Source: Gammaproteobacteria bacterium
GTDB taxonomy: Bacteria; Pseudomonadota; Gammaproteobacteria; Ga0077536
Length of the DNA stretch: 48,026 nt
Assembly: GCA_016209015.1 (NCBI GenBank)
Contig: JACQWY010000030.1
Coordinates: 1-48,026, forward strand
Direction of reading: 5' to 3'
Position numbers and translations under genes: made by a program
The notes under the pieces: model-generated
Database searches by the model: none
Seen by the model: the letters and a program-made list of their open reading frames with translations, nothing else
Told to the model about the DNA's origin: nothing
In this document: positions 41,922 through 48,026 of the stretch, one piece after another
How positions within the stretch are numbered: the first letter of the stretch is position 1
Layout of the letters: the number at the start of each line of letters is the position of its first letter

Positions 41922-43156
41922 TTTCGGACCAGCGTTTCCCGCATACGAGTGGCAGCGATTGCACCGGACAGGAATGTCACTGCGGCGATCAGCCACATAG
42001 CAGCTTTTACCCCGAATTTATCGGCGGTAACGCCGGCGAGCAGCGCTCCGACGGCATAGCCGAGATCGCGCCACAGGCGATAGACGCCTACCGAGGATGC
42101 GCGCCACGACGGATGCGCCACGTCCCCGATCGCGGCGAGCAGCGTTGGGTAGACCATCGCAGTCCCGATGCCGAGCATCACGCCGCCCGCGCCGAATCCG
42201 ACTCCGGCGGAGGAACTCGCGGTGACCGCGATCCCCGCGGCCTGGACCCACATTCCCCAGACGATAAGGCGCTTGCGACCGACGCGGTCCGAAAGAGCGC
42301 CCGTGAATACCTGTGTGATACCCCAGACGGCGGGGTATATCGCTACAAGCATGCCGACCTGCGTTAGCGTCATGCCAGCTGCCGCGAAGACAAGCGGGAA
42401 AAGGCCCCACGCCATGCCATCGTTCAGGTTATTGACGAGACCGGCCTGACTCACGCTCGAGAGATTCCGATCCGTCAGCGAAGTGCGGCGGAAAATTTCA
42501 AGCTGGGATAGTCGCGCGGGGCTATCCGCTGCGTGATGAATACGAAGTTCGTGCGCCACATGATGATGAGTCTCACGAATCGCGGCCGCAGAGAGTAGCA
42601 ATCCGGCCACGACATAGACGATACCAAGGTAGAACGGCTGAGGCCTCAGCCCGTAATGTGCCGCGATCCAGCCGGTTGCCATTGCACTTACGGCCACCGC
42701 GAAGTAGCCCGCAAACTCGTTCAGACCCATCGCCAAGCCACGCTGCTTCGGTCCTACGAGGTCGATTTTCATGATGACCGTCGTGGACCATGTCAGACCC
42801 TGGCTGATCCCCAGCAGAATGTTGGCTGCGACCACCCAATTCCAGTTGGGCGCCCACATCAGCACGAACGGAACGGGCGCCGCGACGACCCAGCCTGCCA
42901 CGAGCACGTGCTTGCGCCCGAATCGATCCGAGAGCCGGCCGGCGAAATAGTTCGTCAGCGCCTTCGTGACCCCGAACACGACGATGAACGAGAGAATTGC
43001 TGCGCGTGCCGCGACGTGGAACTCGTGCTCCGCCATTGCGGGCAGAATGCTTCGCTCGAGCCCGACCATTGCGCCGACGAACGCATTGACGAGGACCAGC
43101 AGCGAAAATTGTCCCAAGTTCTCCCGTAGCCCAAGCCTGATCGCGGCGGTCGTCAC
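41918..43156 (-). CDS. MFS transporter
   Basis: A 412-residue major facilitator with 12 hydrophobic helices. The loop 2-3 motif GRLSDRFGRKHVLVAG and its second-half counterpart GALSDRVGRKRLIVWG are both present. It starts with GTG 43156 overlapping the MBL gene stop (GTGA). In similar operons such a transporter accompanies persulfide-detoxifying enzymes; substrate is unknown, possibly a sulfur anion or organosulfur compound. Confidence 0.9.
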   Translation of the reverse strand: MTTAAIRLGLRENLGQFSLLVLVNAFVGAMVGLERSILPAMAEHEFHVAARAAILSFIVVFGVTKALTNYFAGRLSDRFGRKHVLVAGWVVAAPVPFVLMWAPNWNWVVAANILLGISQGLTWSTTVIMKIDLVGPKQRGLAMGLNEFAGYFAVAVSAMATGWIAAHYGLRPQPFYLGIVYVVAGLLLSAAAIRETHHHVAHELRIHHAADSPARLSQLEIFRRTSLTDRNLSSVSQAGLVNNLNDGMAWGLFPLVFAAAGMTLTQVGMLVAIYPAVWGITQVFTGALSDRVGRKRLIVWGMWVQAAGIAVTASSSAGVGFGAGGVMLGIGTAMVYPTLLAAIGDVAHPSWRASSVGVYRLWRDLGYAVGALLAGVTADKFGVKAAMWLIAAVTFLSGAIAATRMRETLVRK

Positions 43157-43893
43157 ACCCGCGCGAGTCCCAGGTTCGCACCCATCATCGCTTCCATCTG
43201 CGGCGGGCGCGGGGGCATCTCCCTCGTTATCTGCGCTACGAACTCATCGCGCCCCATCGATAATGCCGGATTCCAGCGCCTCTCAAAGCCAAGCGTCGAC
43301 GACGGCTTGCCGGAGAGTCCAGCACCGCACACGCTGCCCGCATGGTGCCCGGGGAAGACTTCGACTTCGTCCGGGAGGCAGAGGAGCTTCCCGTGCAGGC
43401 TGTCGTAAAGCACACCGGCCATCTCTCGTTCCCGTCCCGCGAGATCCGGGCGGCCCACTGCACCGACGAATAAAGTATCGCCGGTGTTCAGGAACCATGG
43501 CGCCTCGCCGCGCCGCGCGTCGGTGACCAGCAAACACACGCTATCGGGAGTGTGTCCGGGCGTGTGTAGCACCTTGATCTTCACGTTTCCGACGTTGAGG
43601 ACCTGACCGTCCGTCAGCGGCATGAATTCGAAGCTGGCGGCTCCGCGATTAGATTCGTGAAGGCAGTAAGGCGCGCCGACTCGCTCAGCGAGCGCCTGCC
43701 CGCCCGAGTAGTGATCGGCGTGAACGTGTGTGTCTATCACGTAGGTGATCGGGACTCCCGCCTTGCGAGATTCTTCGATGAACCACTCCTCGTCACCGGC
43801 GACGACGTCGACCGCCACCGATTTGCTTAGGCCGGCGCAGCCGTAGAAGTACGACAGAGAAGATTCGGTCGTGGCGAGCTGTTTGAAGAACAT
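43153..43893 (-). CDS. MBL-fold hydrolase, persulfide dioxygenase-like (ETHE1/Blh type)
   Basis: A 246-residue metallo-beta-lactamase-fold protein. The metal motif HVHADH is at residues 56-61, with TPGHTPDS, NTGDTLFVGAVGRPDL and FPGHHAGSVCG further on; these match the persulfide dioxygenase branch, which uses one Fe to oxidise glutathione persulfide to sulfite. AAGGAGGT precedes ATG 43893. Pairing with an ArsR-rhodanese protein strongly supports a sulfide/persulfide role. Confidence 0.88.
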   Translation of the reverse strand: MFFKQLATTESSLSYFYGCAGLSKSVAVDVVAGDEEWFIEESRKAGVPITYVIDTHVHADHYSGGQALAERVGAPYCLHESNRGAASFEFMPLTDGQVLNVGNVKIKVLHTPGHTPDSVCLLVTDARRGEAPWFLNTGDTLFVGAVGRPDLAGREREMAGVLYDSLHGKLLCLPDEVEVFPGHHAGSVCGAGLSGKPSSTLGFERRWNPALSMGRDEFVAQITREMPPRPPQMEAMMGANLGLARV

Positions 43894-43906
43894 GGGGGCG
43901 ACCTCC

Positions 43907-44683
43907 TTATGATTTGGGCATATGGTTCGCGACTGATTCCAAGCGGCGAGTCGCTCCACCGTTGCGCGATCGTTGCTGCTTGGATGCAGCTACTGCCTCC
44001 TTGACGGGGGAACGACCGGGTGCGGCCTGCTCGAGTGGGAGGCCGGCCGCCTGCCACTCGCTGACCCCTTCGCGAATCTTGCTGGCACGATAGCCGTGCT
44101 TCCGCAGCAGCGTCAGTGCCTCGTCGGACATGAGGCAGAATGGCCCGCGACAGTAGGCAACAATCTCCAAGTCTTTTGGCAACTCTGAAAGGCGCTTCCT
44201 GATCTCGGCCAGCGGCATAGACCGGGCAAACGGCAGATGCGCAGCGTCAAATTCCTCGGCGGGTCGCACGTCGACCACGACCACCTCCTGCCGGCGCGCC
44301 TTCGCCATCAGCTCGGCGCAACCGATCCGTGAAAGCTTATCGGGGTGCGCGACCATGCGCTGGACCGCGACTTGCAGCTCCGCGAGATTCGCCTCCGCGA
44401 CCTGCCGCAGGTTGACCCAAAGCCCGGCGACGTCGTCGCCAGCGAGGCGATATATCACATAGGGGCCCTCGCGACGGAATACGACCAAGCGCGCCTCTTT
44501 CAGCGTTCGAAGGTGCGCACTGGTGAGCTTTACGTCGGCAGACAGCTGCCGCGCGAGCGTCTCTACCGTTTTCTCACCTTGTGAGAGCAACTCGATCAGT
44601 TCAAGGCGCTTCGGGCTGGAAACCGCCTTACCGATCCGGGAGACCTGCTCGTAAAGGAGGTCCTTAATCGACCTTGAGTCCAT
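43907..44683 (-). CDS. ArsR-type regulator fused to a rhodanese domain
   Basis: A 258-residue two-domain protein. Residues 10-95 form an ArsR winged helix (SSPKRLELIELLSQGEKTVE, LTSAHLRTLKEARLV). Residues 115-220 are a rhodanese domain with VVVDVRPAEEFDAAHLP and the active loop YCRGPFCLMSDEA, nucleophile C178 with a second Cys at 183. The two loop Cys could hold a persulfide or form a disulfide or polysulfide bridge that changes DNA binding, so the protein may sense reactive sulfur and repress its own operon. About 40 basic residues follow. Confidence 0.9.
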   Translation of the reverse strand: MDSRSIKDLLYEQVSRIGKAVSSPKRLELIELLSQGEKTVETLARQLSADVKLTSAHLRTLKEARLVVFRREGPYVIYRLAGDDVAGLWVNLRQVAEANLAELQVAVQRMVAHPDKLSRIGCAELMAKARRQEVVVVDVRPAEEFDAAHLPFARSMPLAEIRKRLSELPKDLEIVAYCRGPFCLMSDEALTLLRKHGYRASKIREGVSEWQAAGLPLEQAAPGRSPVKEAVAASKQQRSRNGGATRRLESVANHMPKS

Positions 44684-44688
44684 GTTGT

Positions 44689-44712
44689 CATTCTAACGAT
44701 TATTAGAGTGCT
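44689..44712. promoter_or_regulatory. Imperfect AT-rich inverted repeat, candidate ArsR operator
   Basis: Just upstream of the regulator start, ATTCTAAC and ATTAGAGT flank four bases and are complementary at six of eight positions. AT-rich imperfect dyads at this position are typical ArsR-family operators. No supporting second copy is seen. Confidence 0.4.
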
Positions 44713-44959
44713 GGCAAAGGAAGTCCGGCCGTGATTGAAGCGGACCATATCGCATCCACGCTGATCGACGGGCCACAGAAGCTCTATCTAGGCGCGCGCT
44801 ACGCCTGCATATCCTTACGTCAGTAAGGCGTTGGCGTTCGTAATTGCTTCTCGGCCACACGAAGCTGGAGAGCACGGTTCGGTACTTGGGAATCGAGGTT
44901 GAGGACGCCTTGGAGATATCCGAACAGACCGCGGTGTGATAGGGCGCGACGCCCAGCCG

Positions 44960-45310
44960 GCACGCTGCGGCGCCGCACTTTTTCCTTTTGCGCAACCGAC
45001 GGTGGCGATCTGGTTCCCGATGCGCACGCCCGCGTCGAAGCGCTCGGCCACGATGTCGATCGAACCGTAGCCGATGTTGATTTCCAGCCGGATGTCCGGG
45101 TACTAGAGCAACAACTTCGACAGCTTGGGCCAGAGGATGGTCGATGCCGCATGGTCGTGCGTGTCAATGCGGATGGTGCCGGACGGCTTCTCGCGTAGCT
45201 CACTGATTCCGCCAGTTCCGATTCGATGCCTTCGTAGTGCGGGGCAGCGACAGCAGCCGCACCCCCTGCGCTCCTCCAGGGCCCGCATGCTGTGTTTTGG
45301 GGGCATCGAC
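44960..45310 (-). pseudogene. LysR-family regulator fragment with stop and frameshifts
   Basis: Pieces of an LTTR substrate-binding region are spread over frames: RALEERRGC, then YEGIESELAE in another frame, then ISELREKPSGTIRI and LWPKLSKLLL. An in-frame stop follows, then YPDIRLEINIGYGSIDIVAE and RFDAGVRIGNQIA. The HTH half is truncated and the C-terminal half is missing. The remainder of 44713-45463 has no other gene. Confidence 0.72.
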
Positions 45311-45339
45311 GACGTGAGCGCCGAATTGTGCCCCCGAAA

Positions 45340-45359
45340 ATGCCCCCAACTGGGGGCAT
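45340..45359 (-). terminator. Hairpin with T-run, possible terminator after tRNA-Glu
   Basis: On the minus strand ATGCCCCCAGTTGGGGGCAT forms an 8-9 bp stem followed by TTTTCGG. It lies about 105 bases downstream of tRNA-Glu and could end the tRNA transcript. Confidence 0.5.
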
Positions 45360-45463
45360 ATTCAATCGGAAGAAATTAGGGGCGCGGATTGTATGCCTCT
45401 TTCCGAAAACTCCCGTAATTCGGAGAGCTTCCGGATTTCCCCGGAACTGGTAGGAAGTGTAGA

Positions 45464-45539
45464 TGGCGTCCCCACGGGGATTCGAACCCCGGTTACCGCC
45501 GTGAAAGGGCGATGTCCTAGGCCTCTAGACGATGGGGAC
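45464..45539 (-). tRNA. tRNA-Glu (anticodon TTC)
   Basis: A full cloverleaf can be drawn: acceptor stem GTCCCCA/TGGGGAC, anticodon loop CTTTCAC giving TTC, T-arm CCGGGGTTCGAATCCCCG and encoded CCA end. It lies downstream of tRNA-Ala on the same strand. Confidence 0.96.
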
Positions 45540-45557
45540 GTGGCAGGCCGAAAAATG

Positions 45558-45582
45558 AAAAGGCCGGTTACAACCAGCCTTT
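45558..45582 (-). terminator. Hairpin between tRNA-Ala and tRNA-Glu
   Basis: The minus strand AAAGGCTGGTT / AACCGGCCTTTT forms an 11-bp stem with one G-T pair, followed by TTTTCATTTTT. It sits 7 bases after tRNA-Ala and looks like an intrinsic terminator, perhaps leaky, or a processing site before tRNA-Glu. Confidence 0.55.
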
Positions 45583-45588
45583 GAAAAC

Positions 45589-45664
<76 letters not shown>

Positions 45665-45698
45665 ATTCCGTAGGCTTGACGCCCTGAACGGACGCGCG

Positions 45699-45727
45699 AA
45701 GTTACGCTACGGCCCCGGATCTGTCAA
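45699..45727 (-). promoter_or_regulatory. Sigma-70-type promoter of the tRNA-Ala/tRNA-Glu unit
   Basis: On the minus strand TTGACA (45722-45727) and TAACTT (45699-45704) are 17 bases apart, ending 34 bases before tRNA-Ala. Confidence 0.7.
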
Positions 45728-45771
45728 GACAGCCGGGCCGATCCCGGCACCGTCATTTGCAATCGCGCCGC

Positions 45772-47175
45772 TCACGTCGCGGGGATGTCGGCGATAGCCT
45801 TCGCGAGGCGTTCGAGGCAGCGCGTGCGGCCGAGCAGCTCCAGCGTGACGTCGATGGACGGCGAGGCCGTCCCGCCCGTCACCGCGACCCGCAGCGGCTG
45901 CGCGACCTGCCCCATCTTGACGCCGAGCTCCGCTGCCGCGTGCTCGACCGCGGCGTGCAGCGCGGGCCCGCTCCAGGGCTCGACCGCGCCGAGCAGGCGC
46001 TCGAGCGTCTGCAGGATCGGCACGACCGCCGGCACGAGATGTTTCGTGACCGCGGCCTGGTCGACGGGCGGTGTGGCGCCGTAGAAGAGCCGGCTCTTGT
46101 CCGCGACCTCGACGAGCGTCTTCGCGCGCGTGCGTTGGGCATCGACGACCGCCTCGAACGCCGGCCCCTCGCTCTCCGAGAGCCCCGCCGCCTCGAGGAA
46201 CGGGCGCGCGGCCGCGACGAGCGGCGCAGTCGGCGTCGATTGCAGGTATTGCTGGTTCACCCACAGGAGCTTCTCGGTGTTGAAGTTCGCCGCGGCCTTG
46301 TTGATGGATTCCAGATCGAAGCTCGCGATCATCTCCTCGCGCGAGAAGATCTCCTGATCGCCGTGCGACCAGCCGAGGCGCAGCAGGTAGTTCAGGAGCG
46401 CATCCGGCAGGAAACCGTCGGTGCGGTATTCCAGCACGCTCACCGCCCCGTGGCGCTTCGAGAGCTTCTTCCCGTCCGGACCGTTGATCATCGGCACGTG
46501 CGCATAGACCGGGCGCGTCGCGCCGAGGCTTTCGAGGATGTGGATCTGGCGCGGCGTATTGTTCAGGTGATCGTCGCCGCGGATGACGTGCGTGATGCCC
46601 ATGTCGATGTCGTCGACGACGACCGTCAGGTGATACGTCGGGCTGCGGTCCGAGCGCGCGATGATGAGATCGTCGAGCTCGCCGTTCTCGAAACTGACCT
46701 CGCCATGGACTTCGTCCGCGACCACGACCTGCCCCTCCGTCGGCGTGCGCAGCCGCACGACCGGCGAGACGCCGGCGGGCGCCGGTCCTTCGCGATGCAG
46801 ACAATGCCCGTCGTAGCGCGGCTTCACCTTGCGCGCCATCTGGTCCGCGCGCAGCGCTTCCAGCCGCTCTTTCGAGCAGTAGCAGTAATAGGCCTTGCCG
46901 GTATCGAGGAGCTGCTGGATCGCCACGTCGTAACGGGCGAAGCGCCGGGTCTGGAAGTACGGACCGTCGTCGTAATCGAGCCCGAGCCAGGCCATGCCCT
47001 CGAAAATCGCGTCCACCGCCGCCTGCGTCGAACGCTCGCGGTCCGTGTCCTCGATGCGGAACACGAAGCGCCCGCCGTGCCGGCGGGCATACAGCCAGTT
47101 GAAGAGCGCCGTACGGGCGCCGCCGATGTGCAGATAGCCGGTCGGGCTCGGGGGAAAGCGGGTGACGATGGTCAT
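45772..47175 (-). CDS. gltX: Glutamyl-tRNA synthetase
   Basis: A 467-residue class I synthetase charging tRNA-Glu. The HIGH-type motif is in FPPSPTGYLHIGGARTALFN at the N-terminus, the KMSKS-type motif is KLSKRHG near residue 240, and the Cys/His zinc-like region YCYCSKERLEALR is present. ATG 47175 is the family start; an in-frame TTG at 47190 would add MRRSL. Two tRNA genes, one of them its own substrate tRNA-Glu, follow on the same strand with their own promoter. Confidence 0.97.
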   Translation of the reverse strand: MTIVTRFPPSPTGYLHIGGARTALFNWLYARRHGGRFVFRIEDTDRERSTQAAVDAIFEGMAWLGLDYDDGPYFQTRRFARYDVAIQQLLDTGKAYYCYCSKERLEALRADQMARKVKPRYDGHCLHREGPAPAGVSPVVRLRTPTEGQVVVADEVHGEVSFENGELDDLIIARSDRSPTYHLTVVVDDIDMGITHVIRGDDHLNNTPRQIHILESLGATRPVYAHVPMINGPDGKKLSKRHGAVSVLEYRTDGFLPDALLNYLLRLGWSHGDQEIFSREEMIASFDLESINKAAANFNTEKLLWVNQQYLQSTPTAPLVAAARPFLEAAGLSESEGPAFEAVVDAQRTRAKTLVEVADKSRLFYGATPPVDQAAVTKHLVPAVVPILQTLERLLGAVEPWSGPALHAAVEHAAAELGVKMGQVAQPLRVAVTGGTASPSIDVTLELLGRTRCLERLAKAIADIPAT

Positions 47176-47243
47176 GAGGGAGCGTCGCAAATCATGGGAG
47201 GGGCGGGATTATAAGTGCATTCTCCGGCCCACCGCCCTTTCAA

Positions 47244-47272
47244 TTGACCGGCCCCCGCCGCCCCACTAGAAT
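47244..47272 (+). promoter_or_regulatory. Sigma-70-type promoter of tRNA-Val
   Basis: TTGACC (47244-47249), 17-base GC-rich spacer, TAGAAT (47267-47272); tRNA-Val starts 18 bases later. The GC-rich bases following the -10 box (GCGCCTC) resemble a stringent-control discriminator. Confidence 0.7.
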
Positions 47273-47290
47273 TGCGCCTCCTCGACGAGA

Positions 47291-47365
47291 GGGCGATTAG
47301 CTCAGCGGGAGAGCACTGCCTTCACACGGCAGGGGTCAGTGGTTCGATCCCACTATCGCCCACCA
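47291..47365 (+). tRNA. tRNA-Val (anticodon CAC)
   Basis: Acceptor GGGCGAT/ATCGCCC, D-arm AGCTCAGCGGGAGAGC, anticodon stem CTGCC/GGCAG with loop TTCACAC giving CAC, T-arm GTCAGTGGTTCGATCCCACT-type stem and encoded CCA. 75 nt, intact. Confidence 0.95.
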
Positions 47366-47419
47366 ACACTGCCTTCACACGGCAGGGGTCAGTGGTTCGA
47401 TCCCACTATCGCCCACCAA
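47314..47419 (+). repeat. Perfect 53-bp tandem duplication of the tRNA-Val 3' half
   Basis: 47314-47366 is repeated exactly as 47367-47419, from CACTGCCTTCACACGGCAGG through the CCA end. The second copy lacks the 5' half and D-arm and cannot make a tRNA. Such 3'-half copies are the footprint of site-specific recombination at tRNA genes (att sites) or of a local tandem duplication. 47420-47648 after it holds no gene. Confidence 0.9.
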
Positions 47420-47648
47420 TTTAGTCCGCAGATTCAACATTTTAACGATCCTGGATCTCGTGGCTCCTAATCCGTACGGAATCAGTACGGAAACAGCTGT
47501 CGAATTTCGCGGGCTATCGCGCTTCCTCGGACCGGCGGCGGAGTGCTCGCAAAGCTTTCGATTCAGCTAACGGTGCATACGGCAGATCGGCCGCACCCGG
47601 GCCCCTCACATCCCGATCGGGAACCCGCCGTTCTCACTTCATCGCAGA

Positions 47649-47921
47649 TCAAGAATCCTCAATTCCGATCAGGCGCGACAGTCGCTCCTGAAGGTCCGTG
47701 ACGCTTCCTGACTCGTCCCTCCCGAACACACCCGCTGCACATTCCAAAGCCGTCACGACGGCGCTCTCGACCGTGCCCTTGCGATTCGGATCGGCAACCC
47801 GCGCCGGATCGGCGATGGCGCCGTAGTGAGCGAGCAGCGCGGCATAGAGCGCATTGAGTTGCGGGGCGTAGAGATCGGGGCGAATTGAACCTGCTCCTTC
47901 GGAACGTACGCCAAGAAGCAT
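47649..47921 (-). pseudogene. IS21-family transposase (IstA) fragment
   Basis: The segment IRPDLYAPQLNALYAALLAH, YGAIADPARVADPNRKGTVE matches the RNase-H-fold C-terminal part of IS21 IstA proteins, including the Glu of the final DDE residue in KGTVE. After it the sequence departs from the family (SAVVTALECAAGVFG) and stops. The N-terminal half is absent. A remnant only. Confidence 0.65.
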
Positions 47922-47934
47922 CGGTTAAACAGCT

Positions 47935-48026
47935 TCAGTTCAAGTCCAGTTTCTTTGCATAAGCGTCCGGTGACAAGTATCCGAGTGCGGAATGCAATCG
48001 CTCCGGGTTGTAGAAACCGTGGATGT
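47935..48026 (-). CDS. IS3-family transposase (OrfB) C-terminus, cut by window edge
   Basis: Reverse frame IHGFYNPERLHSALGYLSPD followed by AYAKKLDLN and TGA. FYNPxRxHSALGYLSP is the standard C-terminal signature of IS3-family integrase-type transposases. The upstream part lies beyond the window. Confidence 0.88.
   Translation of the reverse strand, partial: IHGFYNPERLHSALGYLSPDAYAKKLDLN

Noticed and set aside
45757-47214. 485-codon plus-strand frame opposite gltX
   Set aside because: gltX motifs on the minus strand are unambiguous; this is antisense noise.
47367-47419. Second tRNA-Val gene
   Set aside because: Only the 3' half is present; there is no acceptor 5' strand or D-arm.

Overview
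The window is GC-rich DNA with Gram-negative features: outer-membrane-type RND remnants, a PEP/VPLPA-type sorting signal, translationally coupled operons with ATGA/GTGA overlaps, REP-like palindromes and proteobacterial-style gltX and tRNA genes. A gammaproteobacterium, perhaps near the Steroidobacterales/Nevskiales or Xanthomonadales, fits best, but this is inference without a phylogenetic marker.

Layout. 1-5000: the start of an IS110-type transposase, a nest of inverted repeats, then a minus-strand molybdenum hydroxylase operon (2Fe-2S subunit, FAD subunit, CoxG-like protein, molybdopterin subunit) whose large-subunit 5' end was removed at an IS5-like terminus. 5070-7483: cydAB/cio-type quinol oxidase. 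7697-11152: a 1151-residue repetitive secreted protein with a VPLPA-type C-terminal sorting signal. 11550-14013: a minus-strand run of small genes, including a 70-residue double-glycine-leader peptide with three 14-residue repeats and a trypsin-like protease. 14507-17821: a molybdopterin oxidoreductase divergent from a MarR regulator. 18684-23580: GH15 glucoamylase-like enzyme divergent from otsA-otsB (trehalose). 24105-32059: an ECF-type sigma factor, its anti-sigma gene split by a 166-bp hairpin-rich MITE, then a complete arsenosugar-type cluster (arsS, VTT/flavoprotein fusion, two glycosyltransferases, arsM, PiT transporter). 32763-36834: HsaA/HsaC/HsaD-like meta-cleavage genes divergent from a LysR regulator. 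36866-41421: TrhA/hemolysin III, wreckage of AAA-ATPase and AbiE toxin-antitoxin genes, and an intact-looking hipBA pair. 41421-44683: a sulfur-type operon (ArsR-rhodanese, persulfide-dioxygenase-like MBL protein, MFS transporter, decayed methyltransferase). 44960-47175: a LysR pseudogene, tRNA-Glu and tRNA-Ala, and gltX. 47291-48026: tRNA-Val with a perfect 53-bp tandem copy of its 3' half, followed by IS21 and IS3 fragments.

The window is a mosaic: core genes (gltX, tRNAs, cydAB, otsAB) alternate with accessory blocks, and many junctions carry mobile-element scars or frameshifted gene remnants. The most novel-looking item is the repeat peptide at 11550-11762: a bacteriocin/RiPP-style leader ending in GG followed by tandem SPRDxxSG repeats, with no recognisable maturase nearby but with a trypsin-like protease and other small genes on the same strand. 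The repeat unit also resembles, from memory, a loop of type VI secretion Hcp tube proteins.
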